Positions 36,902 to 46,161 of a DNA stretch of 64,000 bases are shown one piece after another. Source of the DNA: CAWKKW01 sp963850345 (GTDB lineage Bacteria; Acidobacteriota; Terriglobia; Terriglobales; Acidobacteriaceae). Both the position numbers and the translations under genes were made by a program. The notes beneath the pieces were generated by a model. It made no database searches. It was given only the letters and a program-made list of their open reading frames with translations, and was not told where the DNA came from. The first letter of the stretch is position 1. The number at the start of each line of letters is the position of its first letter. The stretch spans positions 496,001 through 560,000 of the forward strand of contig CAWKKW010000002.1 of NCBI GenBank assembly GCA_963850345.1, written 5' to 3'.

Positions 36902-38464
36902 TTAGCGGGCCGCATCCTGGCATTGAAAGTTGCGGGCGTCCTGAGTGTCACCGCTTCCGTTGTAGTGCGCGTGTTTGGGATAAGAACAAAGCGGCCGACT
37001 GCGGCCGGGGAAGGCTGTGCCCGTGGCTGTTACAGATTCAGGCGCCGTTCCCTTCTCGACCCAATCAACGACAGCCGAGAGCATGTCGAACTGATCGAGC
37101 GCAGGGCCGCCGCCGCAATGGGCCATACCAGGCACGAGGAAGATGCGGTTCCACCCAGAAACTTTGTCGAGACCGCCGCTGGCCTCGGTCAGAGATTTGT
37201 AGTAGTCGAGCGTGTCGAGCGGCGAGAACCAGGGATCGCTGTCGCCGTGGAAGAAGATCAGCTTGCCATGCTGAGAGAAGGTGGTGAGATTGGTAGACGC
37301 GGGCTCGACCAGCGGATCGGACGCATGCAGCGCGGCCTTGTCTACGTCGAGCGAAGTGGCTGTGGGGTACGGGCCGAAGAGACCGGTTTTGCCAAGCGCG
37401 AGCAGGCCCGGCACGCCGCCTTTGCTCGCGATGCCCGCGTCGTAGAGGAATCCTGGATAGACCTGAGTGCCGTAACTGTTCTTCGGCCCGCCGAAGGCCT
37501 TCTTGATGGCCGCAAGTTTTTCCGGAGCGATGCAGGCGTTTGTCTGGCTCGGTTTGCAGGCGAGCACTGCGGGATCGAAGTCGCAGCCGAGAGGGTCAGA
37601 GATCATTCCATCGGCCACACCATCTTTCGCGTCGCAGCGTTTCATGAGGCTGTCCATGAAGAGCGTGCGTTCGCTATCGCTGAGGAAGTTTTCAATCTGT
37701 GGCTTGCCGGAGGCGTCTTTGGGAGCGGCCTGGTTGTAAGCCACGGGAATCCACTGTGCGATGGCAAGGTTGGACAGGCCGGTGCGCATGGCCGGATCCC
37801 CTGAGACGATCCCGTTGAATACGGTGGGATAGCGCTGCGAAAGGATCATGCCTTCACGGCCGCCTGTCGAACAGCCGATGAAGTAGGAGTACGCTGCAGG
37901 CTTTGCATAGTAGTTCGAGAGGATCTGCTTGGCGACTCCTGCAACCTCAGCGTTGGCCAGGAACGCGAAATCGAGATAGGCCTGCTGGTCGCGCATGAAG
38001 CTGAAGTCGAACGCACCGGTTTTGGCTTTGTGCCCTGTGTCTGTGCTGGCGACCGCGAAGCCGCGTGCAAGTGCGGGCTTGTCCCCGGCGTAGTTGGAAC
38101 CGGTGGGATAGGCGACGAATCCATTGCCGCCACCGCCACCTTGCATCATGAAGTCGCCGTTCCAGGCGGCCTTTTCCGGAAGTGCGAGAGCAAAGCCAAT
38201 GCCGAACTCCTGGCCATCGACGCCCTGCCTGCGATGGATCACCCCATCGACTCGGCAATGTGCCGACAATGGGCCGATCGCGGGAGCGTTCGGGTAAGGC
38301 GGCGGTACCATTGTGCCGGCAGGAACGGCTGCGGCCTTGGTGATCTCAATGCCATCGATCTTGAGGCCGGAGAGAGCGGCGCAGGAATCGTTCGATTGAG
38401 CCTGCGCCGCGAAAGGCGCAAACAGCATCGCGGCTAGAAGAAGAGACGGTTTGCAGTGCATCAT
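36902..38464 (-). CDS. Tannase/feruloyl-esterase family alpha/beta hydrolase, secreted
   Basis: A 520-aa secreted hydrolase (signal peptide MMHCKPSLLLAAMLFAPFAAQAQ). The nucleophile motif is FIGCSTGGREGM, with the Ser beside a Cys. The late MAHCGGGPALDQFD carries the catalytic His beside the partner Cys, the CS-D-HC arrangement of tannase and fungal-type feruloyl esterases. A Ca-binding-like segment lies between. It probably cleaves ester-linked phenolic groups from plant polymers outside the cytoplasm. AAAGG lies before the ATG pair (38464/38461). It is followed on the same strand by the DsrE-like gene and preceded by the GH51 gene, 65 bases away. Confidence 0.9.
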   Translation of the reverse strand: MMHCKPSLLLAAMLFAPFAAQAQSNDSCAALSGLKIDGIEITKAAAVPAGTMVPPPYPNAPAIGPLSAHCRVDGVIHRRQGVDGQEFGIGFALALPEKAAWNGDFMMQGGGGGNGFVAYPTGSNYAGDKPALARGFAVASTDTGHKAKTGAFDFSFMRDQQAYLDFAFLANAEVAGVAKQILSNYYAKPAAYSYFIGCSTGGREGMILSQRYPTVFNGIVSGDPAMRTGLSNLAIAQWIPVAYNQAAPKDASGKPQIENFLSDSERTLFMDSLMKRCDAKDGVADGMISDPLGCDFDPAVLACKPSQTNACIAPEKLAAIKKAFGGPKNSYGTQVYPGFLYDAGIASKGGVPGLLALGKTGLFGPYPTATSLDVDKAALHASDPLVEPASTNLTTFSQHGKLIFFHGDSDPWFSPLDTLDYYKSLTEASGGLDKVSGWNRIFLVPGMAHCGGGPALDQFDMLSAVVDWVEKGTAPESVTATGTAFPGRSRPLCSYPKHAHYNGSGDTQDARNFQCQDAAR

Positions 38465-38529
38465 AAGCAGCCTTTCAATTGCAGTTGAGCTCGAGTCGGT
38501 TCACGACCATGAGGCAATCCCGCCCGCGG

Positions 38530-40104
38530 TTACGGCTCAATCGAGACGACGGTCACGGATCGAGGCGCGAGGGTGAGCGAGAGCTTGCCGTTTTGGACCT
38601 TCACTGCCGTGGGCTTCGGCACAACTGCATTCGGTGATTGGAAAGTGTTGATACTGTCCACCGCTCCACCGGTCAACGTTTCCGCGCTAGCTGACTTTGC
38701 GGTGATGCCCGTCAAGTCCGCATCGATGGCGACGGAACCCTCCGCATCGAGATTGGTGATCTCAAGCAACAGCTTGCCATCCGATCCCTTCGCGGCGATG
38801 GCGTCTACACGCGGCAGGCTGACGCTGCCGTGGGTGTAAGTTCCGGCGTCAAACTTGACGGGAATGAGCGTGGCGTCCTGAAACGGAACGTACATTTTGA
38901 AAACGTAGTAAGTAGGCGTCAAAACTAACTTCTCTTTATCCGTGAGCATCATCGCCTGGAGCACGTTGATCATCTGCGCGATGTTGGCCATGCGGACGCG
39001 ATCGGCGTGATTGGCGAAGATGTTCAGATTGAGCGAAGCGAGGACAGCGTCACGAACGCTGTTCTGTTGAACAAGGAAGGCAGGATTGGTGCCGGCCGCA
39101 GGCGCATGCCAGGCGCCCCACTCGTCCACAGTGAGAGTGACCTTCTTGTCCGGATCATACTTATCCATCACGGCCTGCTGCTTACGCAGAAATTCTTCCA
39201 TGAAGAGAGTGGATTTGAGCGCCTTGACGTACTCGTCCACTCCGAACTTCTCAGAAGGTGTCGAGGGTGGCCACCCGTTGGGCACGGTGTACCAGTGCAA
39301 GGAGACACCGTTGATGTCCCAGGCCCATGTGTGCTTCTTCCACGCATTCATCACGGCTTCGGTCCATTCGGTGTCGGCGGTGCCGGGACCCACAGCGATC
39401 TTGAGCATGTGGTCCTTGTCCCTCTGCGCGGGGTTCATATTGAGCACGAACCGGCTGTACACCTTCATCAGGCTGACGTAATAGTCCGGCGTCATCGCTC
39501 CGCCGCAATCCCAACTCTCGTTACCGATCCCGAGGAATCCAACTTTGTAAGGCTCAGGATGGCCGTTTGCGGCGCGCTCTTTCGCCAAGGCTGTCGGCGC
39601 GCCGGCGGTCATGTATTCGAGCCACTCGGCAGCCTCCTGCGGAGTGCCGGAGCCAACATTGACCGAGACATACGGTGTGCTCCCGATCTGCTGCATGAAA
39701 TCCATGAACTCATCGGTGCCGAATGCATTCGAGTCGATCACATCGCCCCACGCGGAGTTCACGGTCGCGGGCCGCGTGTCACGAGGACCAATCCCTTTGC
39801 GCCAGTGGTACTGGTCGGCGAAGCATCCACCCGGCCATCGCACGTTGGGCACCTTCAGGTCTCTGAGTGCGGCGACCACGTCGTTGCGAATTCCGCGGGT
39901 ATTCGGAATGGAAGAGTCGGGCCCGACCCAGATGCCGCCGTAGAGGCCGTTGCCAAGGTTCTCGGCGAACTGACCGAAGATGTTGCGATCGATCTTCGGC
40001 CCTGGCTTGCTCGCATCTATCGAGAGATGGACGTTGTCGGCCGCCATGGCGGACACAGTCGAAAACAGAAACAAGAGGCCAATACACGATACAAGGCGAC
40101 GCAC
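38530..40104 (-). CDS. Secreted GH51 alpha-L-arabinofuranosidase
   Basis: A 524-aa glycosidase removing alpha-L-arabinofuranosyl side chains from arabinoxylan or arabinan. Signal peptide at the start (RRLVSCIGLLFLFSTVSAMA). The barrel has NIFGQFAENLGNGLYGGIWVG, the acid/base Glu in FLGIGNESWDCGG and the nucleophile Glu in LTVDEWGAWHAP. A beta-sandwich completes the C-terminus. Start GTG 40104 is chosen because a GGGGG-type SD precedes it and the signal peptide begins there; the open frame extends 29 codons upstream through the operator. The promoter is at about 40210-40240 with LacI-type boxes. It faces the GH39 gene. Confidence 0.92.
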   Translation of the reverse strand: MRRLVSCIGLLFLFSTVSAMAADNVHLSIDASKPGPKIDRNIFGQFAENLGNGLYGGIWVGPDSSIPNTRGIRNDVVAALRDLKVPNVRWPGGCFADQYHWRKGIGPRDTRPATVNSAWGDVIDSNAFGTDEFMDFMQQIGSTPYVSVNVGSGTPQEAAEWLEYMTAGAPTALAKERAANGHPEPYKVGFLGIGNESWDCGGAMTPDYYVSLMKVYSRFVLNMNPAQRDKDHMLKIAVGPGTADTEWTEAVMNAWKKHTWAWDINGVSLHWYTVPNGWPPSTPSEKFGVDEYVKALKSTLFMEEFLRKQQAVMDKYDPDKKVTLTVDEWGAWHAPAAGTNPAFLVQQNSVRDAVLASLNLNIFANHADRVRMANIAQMINVLQAMMLTDKEKLVLTPTYYVFKMYVPFQDATLIPVKFDAGTYTHGSVSLPRVDAIAAKGSDGKLLLEITNLDAEGSVAIDADLTGITAKSASAETLTGGAVDSINTFQSPNAVVPKPTAVKVQNGKLSLTLAPRSVTVVSIEP

Positions 40105-40118
40105 AGAACTACCCCCTT

Positions 40119-40136
40119 TGATAAAGCGCTTTGACA
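40119..40136. promoter_or_regulatory. LacI-type operator 1 in the GH51/GH39 gap
   Basis: AAAGCGCTTT at 40123-40132 is a perfect 10-bp palindrome of the A-A-A-n-C-G-n-T-T-T class recognised by LacI/GalR-type sugar regulators. The flanks extend partial symmetry (TGATAAAGC/GCTTTGACA). It lies between the GH51 SD and its promoter. Confidence 0.5.
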
Positions 40137-40202
40137 GTGAAGACCGTACGCCTGGGTCAGGACAGTTCTCCGACCCGCACAGCCCGGTCATCTTCCTGTC
40201 GC

Positions 40203-40265
40203 GCTCCCGGAATTTCCGAATATACAGAGATCACTCGACCGGCGACAAGTTTATTAAATCGCTTT
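40203..40265 (-). promoter_or_regulatory. GH51 promoter with adjacent LacI-type operator 2
   Basis: On the minus strand TTGTCG, an 18-base spacer and TATATT form a good promoter for the GH51 gene. Just upstream of the -35 is AAATCGCTTT (40256-40265 on the plus strand), a second site of the A-A-A-n-C-G-n-T-T-T class, 133 bases from operator 1. Two such sites could loop and control both divergent glycosidase genes. Confidence 0.5.
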
Positions 40266-40371
40266 ATTATTATCAGTTCCCTGCTGCTGGAGCTGAGGTC
40301 GTTGCAGACGAGATTCAGCGCCATGTACCAAGTTCGGAATGACATCTCAATCTCTGGGGAAACACAAGTCC

Positions 40372-41967
40372 ATGCGTCCTTCCTTGCTGTGGTGGCTTTC
40401 GATCGTCGCCTTCGGATTTATTGCGGTCTCCTCTGTTCCCTCTGCTTCCGCTCAAACTCCTCAGGGCGTGCCGCGCGAGATCGTGGCCAACGTCAAAGAC
40501 GTAAGCGGTCCCGTCGATCGCTTCTTTGACCTTTCCGTTGGCTCGGACTTTCCTGGAACCTTGATTCGGGATGACAGCCAGGCACAGCTCAAGCAGACTA
40601 CCGATGAATTGGGATTTCGCTACATCCGTTTTCACGCCATTTTTCACGATGTGCTGGGGACGGTGCGGGTCGAGAACGGAAAGACCAGCTATGACTGGAA
40701 CAAGATCGATCAGCTCTATGACGACCTGCTGGCGCGTCATATCAAGCCATTTGTAGAACTCGGCTTTACGCCGAAAGCGCTGGCAACCTCGGACAGCAGC
40801 ATCTTCTATTGGCATGGGAACACCTCGCATCCGAAGCCAGATGGCTGGCGCGATCTCATGAGTGCCTTCACCCGGCACATTGAGGAGCGCTACGGGAAAG
40901 CAGAAGTGCGCACCTGGTTTTTCGAGGTTTGGAACGAGCCGAATCTCTCCGGCTTCTGGGAGGGCGGTGACCAGAACGCATATTTTGAGCTCTACGACCT
41001 CACCGCGAAAACGATCAAATCCGTCGATTCTGCCTTGCGCGTCGGCGGCCCCAGCACCGCAGGCGCGGCGTGGGTCCCCGAATTCCTGGCACATGTGAAG
41101 CAGAGCGGGGCTCCGGTCGACTTCGTCACCACTCATACCTACGGTGTTCAGGGCGGATTTCTGGATGAGAACGGAAAGAGCGATACGAAGCTCGATCCTT
41201 CTCCGGACGCGATCGTGGGCGATATGCGCCATGTTCGCGAGCAGATTTCCGCCTCAGCGTATCCCGGTCTCCCGCTGTATTTTACGGAGTGGAGCACCAG
41301 TTACACGCCGCGCGATTCCGTGCACGACTCCTACATCAGCGCCCCGTACATTCTGACAAAGCTCAAAGCAAGCCAGGGGCTGGTGCAAGGCATGAGTTAC
41401 TGGACTTACACGGACTTATTCGAGGAACCGGGCCCGCCGACCGCTGCGTTTCAGGGGGGATTCGGGCTGCTGAACCCCCAGGGAATCCGTAAGCCCGCCT
41501 ACTTTGCTTATAAGTACCTGCATGCCCTGCAGGGCGACAGTATGGCTACAACCGATCCGCAGGCGATGTTGGCGACCAAGGATGGTAACGTCACAGCTCT
41601 GATCTGGCACTTTGAGCAACCGGACCAAAAGGTCAGCAACCGCTCGTTCTATACGAAGGTAACTCCGTCGCATCCCGTAGCGCCGGTGCATCTGCGGATC
41701 ACGCACCTTACTGCAAACGCCTCGTACAGGCTGGAGATCCGACGGACGGGGTTCCACGCCAATGATGCGTACACCGCCTACATCGAACAGGGTTCGCCAA
41801 AGGACTTGACCCCAGCGCAGGTCGTGCTGCTGAATAACCTCACGCGGGATCTGCCGGAGACGGACAAGGTCGTGCGCAGCAAACAGAGTACGGTGGATAT
41901 CCGGCTACGGATGAACAGCAACGACATCGTCCTGGTGAAGCTGGTGCATAAACGCGGAGGCAAGTGA
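40372..41967 (+). CDS. Secreted GH39 beta-xylosidase-like enzyme
   Basis: An about 531-aa secreted glycosidase (signal peptide through SSVPSASAQ). The catalytic acid/base Glu is in FEVWNEPNLSGFW and the nucleophile Glu in LYFTEWSTSYTPRD, both diagnostic of GH39 beta-xylosidases; HTYGVQG lies between. It probably acts on xylan-derived oligosaccharides and complements the divergent arabinofuranosidase. ATG 40372 is preferred to ATG 40339 because GGGGA precedes it and a normal signal peptide results, but the longer form is possible. A LacI-type site lies in the shared upstream gap. Confidence 0.9.
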   Translation: MRPSLLWWLSIVAFGFIAVSSVPSASAQTPQGVPREIVANVKDVSGPVDRFFDLSVGSDFPGTLIRDDSQAQLKQTTDELGFRYIRFHAIFHDVLGTVRVENGKTSYDWNKIDQLYDDLLARHIKPFVELGFTPKALATSDSSIFYWHGNTSHPKPDGWRDLMSAFTRHIEERYGKAEVRTWFFEVWNEPNLSGFWEGGDQNAYFELYDLTAKTIKSVDSALRVGGPSTAGAAWVPEFLAHVKQSGAPVDFVTTHTYGVQGGFLDENGKSDTKLDPSPDAIVGDMRHVREQISASAYPGLPLYFTEWSTSYTPRDSVHDSYISAPYILTKLKASQGLVQGMSYWTYTDLFEEPGPPTAAFQGGFGLLNPQGIRKPAYFAYKYLHALQGDSMATTDPQAMLATKDGNVTALIWHFEQPDQKVSNRSFYTKVTPSHPVAPVHLRITHLTANASYRLEIRRTGFHANDAYTAYIEQGSPKDLTPAQVVLLNNLTRDLPETDKVVRSKQSTVDIRLRMNSNDIVLVKLVHKRGGK

Positions 41968-42073
41968 ATTCGGCGCAGTCGCTTTCGGTCTGGGTTCGCA
42001 CATGTTCTATGAATTACTCTGACAATTCTCTTTTTCGCGCAAATGCCTTCGGTCCCCTCTGCTAAATACGGGG

Positions 42074-42079
42074 TATAAT
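42074..42079 (+). promoter_or_regulatory. Probable -10 element of the 42105-47855 gene block
   Basis: A perfect TATAAT lies 26 bases before the ATG at 42105, preceded by GGG. No good -35 is seen at 17-18 bases (TTCGGT at 20). It is the only strong promoter-like element in the gap and may drive all four downstream genes. Confidence 0.45.
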
Positions 42080-42104
42080 TGGCGACTCGACGGGGTACGC
42101 CACA

Positions 42105-43520
42105 ATGGTGAAATTCCTTGGGGCCCTGCTGTTCGCGTGGATGTTCGTTGAAGCATCGTCAGCTCAAACCGAAAGCTTCGATATTGCCACCTACATCTCT
42201 CCCCCGGGATGGACCCATAAAGAATCGAATGGCGTCCTGATACTCCAGGACCGGAAGAGCGTCCTCGGAAACATTCAGTTTTGTCAGATCTATCTCTATC
42301 CGAGCTCGCCGAGTCACGCGAGCCCGGAGGAGACATTTGAGTCGGAATGGGATGCGAGGGTCGCGCGAACTCTCAGCCTCTCTGCAAAACCCCGGCCGGA
42401 GATGGAAACCACACCCGACGGATGGAAGGTGCTTACCGGTTTCACAGACACTCTGTTTCAGGGCGTCCCGATGAGAGTCATCCTCGTGAGCGCGAGTGGT
42501 TTCGGCAAGATCGTAAGCGCGGTGGTTACAGTTACGCCGCAGGCTTACCAAGTGGAACTGGAAAAGTTTTTCAAAGACCTGAATCTCAACCCCGCCTCGC
42601 GGCGATCAAGCCAATCTTCGAGGGCAGTGGCAAACAATGATGCTTCGGGGACTGCTGAGACCTATGGACAGGCCTTACACTCCAGCACCGGCGGATCATT
42701 GGATGACTACGTCTACATGGCTCCACCGAACTGGGGCACGCAAAGAGCCAAGGATCGAATCACGCTTTTCTCACCCACGTACGACAACGGAGAACGCTGC
42801 CAGGTTATGTTGTTCCCCATGCACGCAGCGTCCCAATCCCTGGGGGATGAAGCGGTAGCAACCTTCCGGCGGCTGTTTCAGGCCGATCCGCTAACCAGCT
42901 ACCCGAGCCCGCCACCGAACCTTGCAAGGGGGATCTCTCCCCAGGGTTGGGAATACTTCTCAATTCGAAAACTGGTCGGTGGGCAAGAGGGAGAAGCCCG
43001 GACCATGGGAGCCACGCTGCTACTAGTGAAACTGGATTGGCAGGTCGCCACGATCGTGGGTACATCCAAGGATTTCATGGTGAGTAACTGCTTCGGCCTG
43101 CTACGCGGAGATGTGTGGCCGGGATTTTTCTACAGTCTAGGCTTCAAGAGTGCACAACCTTCAAAGCAGGCGGAAGCCATACTGAGTCAGGAGTTAGCTG
43201 GCACATGGATGATGGCAACAGCGAATGTGGGGCTCGGGTACACATTCCTCGCCAACGGTCGCTATAAAACGACCGGAGTCACTCGCTACACCTCCCCTGC
43301 CATCCATGATCAAACTCGAGAAACAACGCAGGAGTTTTATGGAGACGGATCCTACTCCTTCGATGGCAACGCGATGATCCTCATGCGAGATGACCACCAG
43401 AGAACGATGCACTACTTTCGTCTTGAGCAAGTAAGCAAGGATTCGGGGCGGAGTTGGGCCGAAGAGATGTGCATGTTAGATCCGGGCAGCTCGGGCGAGG
43501 TTTGTTACCGGAAGGACTAA
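42105..43520 (+). CDS. Secreted protein of unknown function with internal duplication
   Basis: A 471-aa protein with signal peptide (MVKFLGALLFAWMFVEASSAQ). It contains two related domains: one starting YISPPGWTHKESNGVLIL (about residue 30) with CQIYLYP, and one starting YMAPPNWGTQRAKDRITLF (about residue 204) with CQVMLFP. Both have the same order of Pro-Pro-x-W, an apolar strand and a Cys-Gln-hydrophobic strand. The C-terminal 110 residues (LAGTWMMATANVGLGYTFLANGRY onward) look like a lipocalin-type beta-barrel that reports a basal structure GTWxxxxxG. No known family is recognised. It is the first gene of a four-gene block with the TPR-CHAT protein 64 bases downstream. Confidence 0.75.
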   Translation: MVKFLGALLFAWMFVEASSAQTESFDIATYISPPGWTHKESNGVLILQDRKSVLGNIQFCQIYLYPSSPSHASPEETFESEWDARVARTLSLSAKPRPEMETTPDGWKVLTGFTDTLFQGVPMRVILVSASGFGKIVSAVVTVTPQAYQVELEKFFKDLNLNPASRRSSQSSRAVANNDASGTAETYGQALHSSTGGSLDDYVYMAPPNWGTQRAKDRITLFSPTYDNGERCQVMLFPMHAASQSLGDEAVATFRRLFQADPLTSYPSPPPNLARGISPQGWEYFSIRKLVGGQEGEARTMGATLLLVKLDWQVATIVGTSKDFMVSNCFGLLRGDVWPGFFYSLGFKSAQPSKQAEAILSQELAGTWMMATANVGLGYTFLANGRYKTTGVTRYTSPAIHDQTRETTQEFYGDGSYSFDGNAMILMRDDHQRTMHYFRLEQVSKDSGRSWAEEMCMLDPGSSGEVCYRKD

Positions 43521-43584
43521 CCATCGGAGTTCACCCAGCATAACTGGACTTCGCCGCTCTGCGTACGTCTGAGGAAGGACATAC

Positions 43585-46161
43585 ATGAACTCCAGGCTGG
43601 CCACCCGTACCCTGCATCACGGTCTCGCGGTTTGCCTGCTCGCGAGCCTAATGACGCCAGCATGCGTCTTCGCTCAATCAAGCGACGATCCGGTGCGGTT
43701 ACAGCAGAGTGCCGTTGCGCGACTGGATCAATGGCTGAACACAGTGTTAAAGACGGGAGACGCATCCAGCGCGCAGACGGAACTAGTGCTGGTCAAACAC
43801 GACTTGCAGACGAGCTATTCCGATTTCAGGGCACGACAGGATTCTGCGAACGCAGCATGGAACGCTATCAAACTGGGCGATATCGAACGCTACCTGAACC
43901 GGTGGAATTCGGCCATCGCAGACTATCAGCTTGCGATCAAGCTGGCCGAAACTGCGAAGCGCACCGACTACGAAACAAAAGCTCTGGCGAATATGTCCTT
44001 CGCTGAAACGCAGGCTGGTTCAATCGATTCCGCCGCAGATCACGCCGCTGAAGCCGTGCGCGTGGGGCTTCATTGCGGGAACGTAGCCTTCTATTTCGAC
44101 GCACTCGACCGAGCGGGTGAGGCCGAAGACAAGCGCGGAAATAGGTTTGCGGCGAATGATTATTTCGAACGCGCGCTCTTGGTGAGCGATGAGATTAAAG
44201 AGAGCCGGCGAATTTACCAACTCTACTGGGATCGCGCAAACACTTATTCCGAAGATGCCCGCACATGCGACTACAAACGCGGCTACAAAGTTTGCTACGA
44301 ACTGATGGATCTGGCTAATGCCGACTACCGCAAGGCTCTCAACCTTACCCAGACGCGCGGAGACTCTTATTTCGCTTCGATGATCGAAGATTCTCTTCAT
44401 CAACTCGATGCTGTGAGAGGTGCGGCTCAACAGGCGGAACTGGGCAATCGGAATCTGGCGGCCGCAAGCATGTTCCAACCCAAGCTTGCCAAAGACGTGC
44501 TAGTGACGGAAGCATTTACTGCGGGTCCACTCGACCCGGGAAGCATGGCTTTCGTTGAGAGCGCAGTCGCATCGCTAAACCAGTGGATGGTCGATACACA
44601 GAAGAAAGGACTCTTCGTCCAGGATCTCAATCCCACGGACTTATATATCCAGGGCCTGCTTGCAGAAGCCAAAGGTGACGAGACCGCCGCACTGCCAAAA
44701 TATCTTCAGGCAGTGCAGCTGCTGGCACAGGACAGGATGACCCTTCGCGACGAGCAGGCGCGTAGCACCTTCCTCGAAGACAAGATGTCGCTCTACTACT
44801 CCCCTGCACTGATCTTGTTAGAGCAGAAACGCCGTAGCGAGGCATTCGATCTGTTTGAACAATCCCGTTCGCGAGTGCTGGCCGACCTGCTCGCCAGTCG
44901 GCCGTTAGATCTCGGATCGCCGGAAGACCGGGCGCTCTTTTCCGATCTACAGTCGCAACGGGCAAAGATCGCCCTTCAGCAAAAGAGGCTATTCAATATG
45001 GCGGGCGCCTCGACGCGAGATCAAAACGCAAAGCTCATCTCAGATCTCGAGACGCAGATCGCGAGTGAGCAGCAACAATACAGATCGCTGGAGATGAGAA
45101 TCTCTCAGCGATCGCAACGGTTGAATGGCCTCATTTCGTCGAAGCCTTTAAGTCTCGATCTTGTCCAACGAGAGGCGGCCGAAGGTGGCTACGACGTCTT
45201 GTATTACGTCGTTCTCGATACCAATGTCGTCGTCTGGCACATCAGCGGTTCGGGGGTCGAGGTAAAAAAAGTCTTTCTGCCGCACGCAGTGTTGTCCATC
45301 AAGGTCGGAACTCTGCATGACAGCCTGGTCGCGCCAAGGGATTCCCCTGAAGCGCCTTTCGATGAAGATATCTCGCGGCAGTTGTATCTGTACCTGGTGC
45401 AGCCATTCGCGGATCACATTCAAAGCAAGCACCTCGTGATCATTGCCCAGGAAGAACTGACAGCGATTCCCTTTCAGGCGCTTCAGAATCCTGCGGACGG
45501 CAAGTACCTGGGCGAGCGCTTCAGTATCTCGTATGCGCCGAGCGCCACCGTTCTTTCAACGCTGCCGAGCAGGTCAAATCTGAAAGACGGCGACCTGCTC
45601 GCAATTGCCGATCCTGACATTCACGACGCCGGGACCGAAGTGAAAGCCATCGGAGCAATGTATGCCGGCCGCGCCAGAGTGATGTCGGAGGAAGCGGTGA
45701 AAAAAGCGGACGTGAGTTCGTGGGTGGGCAAGTACAATCTTGTTCATCTTTCGGTTCATGGCAAATTCAACTCTAGCGATCCACTGCTGTCCTACTTGCA
45801 GTTCAAGTCCACCGCCACTGAAGATGGTCACCTCACAGCGGCAGAGATGTTCGGGCTTCCGCTGATGAAGAACAGCGTAGTTGTCTTAAGTGCTTGCGAA
45901 ACCGGGCGTACGCAGGCCACACGGTCTGGCGAATTGCTTGGAATGGAGCGGTCGCTCATGTATGCCGGGGCAAGCAGTCTGGTGCTTTCATCCTGGGAGG
46001 TAAACGCCGCGTCTACTAAGTTGTGGATGGAAACGTTCTATCACGAGGGCCAGACGAAGACTCCTGCAGAGGCTGCGAGGCTGGCGCTGATCGCTGTGAA
46101 GGCACAGCCGGCGTTCAGTCATCCTTTCTATTGGTCGACTTTCTTGCTTGTGGGGAAATGA
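43585..46161 (+). CDS. Secreted TPR-CHAT protein (caspase-like protease candidate)
   Basis: An 858-aa protein. A signal peptide (to about residue 33, CVFAQ) is followed by TPR-like helices (about 85-300 and 350-440), a coiled-coil linker (about 450-515) and a C-terminal CHAT domain (about 590-857). The CHAT catalytic dyad is intact: His725 in HLSVHGKF and Cys771 in LSACETG; GASSLVLSSWEV and HPFYWSTFLLVG also match. CHAT proteases are peptidase-clan CD enzymes related to caspases and separases. Here the signal peptide places it outside the cytoplasm. GAGGAAGGA is its SD. Its stop directly abuts the next gene's ATG. Confidence 0.88.
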   Translation: MNSRLATRTLHHGLAVCLLASLMTPACVFAQSSDDPVRLQQSAVARLDQWLNTVLKTGDASSAQTELVLVKHDLQTSYSDFRARQDSANAAWNAIKLGDIERYLNRWNSAIADYQLAIKLAETAKRTDYETKALANMSFAETQAGSIDSAADHAAEAVRVGLHCGNVAFYFDALDRAGEAEDKRGNRFAANDYFERALLVSDEIKESRRIYQLYWDRANTYSEDARTCDYKRGYKVCYELMDLANADYRKALNLTQTRGDSYFASMIEDSLHQLDAVRGAAQQAELGNRNLAAASMFQPKLAKDVLVTEAFTAGPLDPGSMAFVESAVASLNQWMVDTQKKGLFVQDLNPTDLYIQGLLAEAKGDETAALPKYLQAVQLLAQDRMTLRDEQARSTFLEDKMSLYYSPALILLEQKRRSEAFDLFEQSRSRVLADLLASRPLDLGSPEDRALFSDLQSQRAKIALQQKRLFNMAGASTRDQNAKLISDLETQIASEQQQYRSLEMRISQRSQRLNGLISSKPLSLDLVQREAAEGGYDVLYYVVLDTNVVVWHISGSGVEVKKVFLPHAVLSIKVGTLHDSLVAPRDSPEAPFDEDISRQLYLYLVQPFADHIQSKHLVIIAQEELTAIPFQALQNPADGKYLGERFSISYAPSATVLSTLPSRSNLKDGDLLAIADPDIHDAGTEVKAIGAMYAGRARVMSEEAVKKADVSSWVGKYNLVHLSVHGKFNSSDPLLSYLQFKSTATEDGHLTAAEMFGLPLMKNSVVVLSACETGRTQATRSGELLGMERSLMYAGASSLVLSSWEVNAASTKLWMETFYHEGQTKTPAEAARLALIAVKAQPAFSHPFYWSTFLLVGK

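Noticed and set aside
36815..37804. 329-codon open frame antisense to the tannase-family gene
   Set aside because: Shadow frame of the secreted esterase; no recognisable protein features.
39007..40134. 375-codon open frame antisense to the GH51 gene
   Set aside because: Shadow frame; His/Arg-rich translation with no domain.
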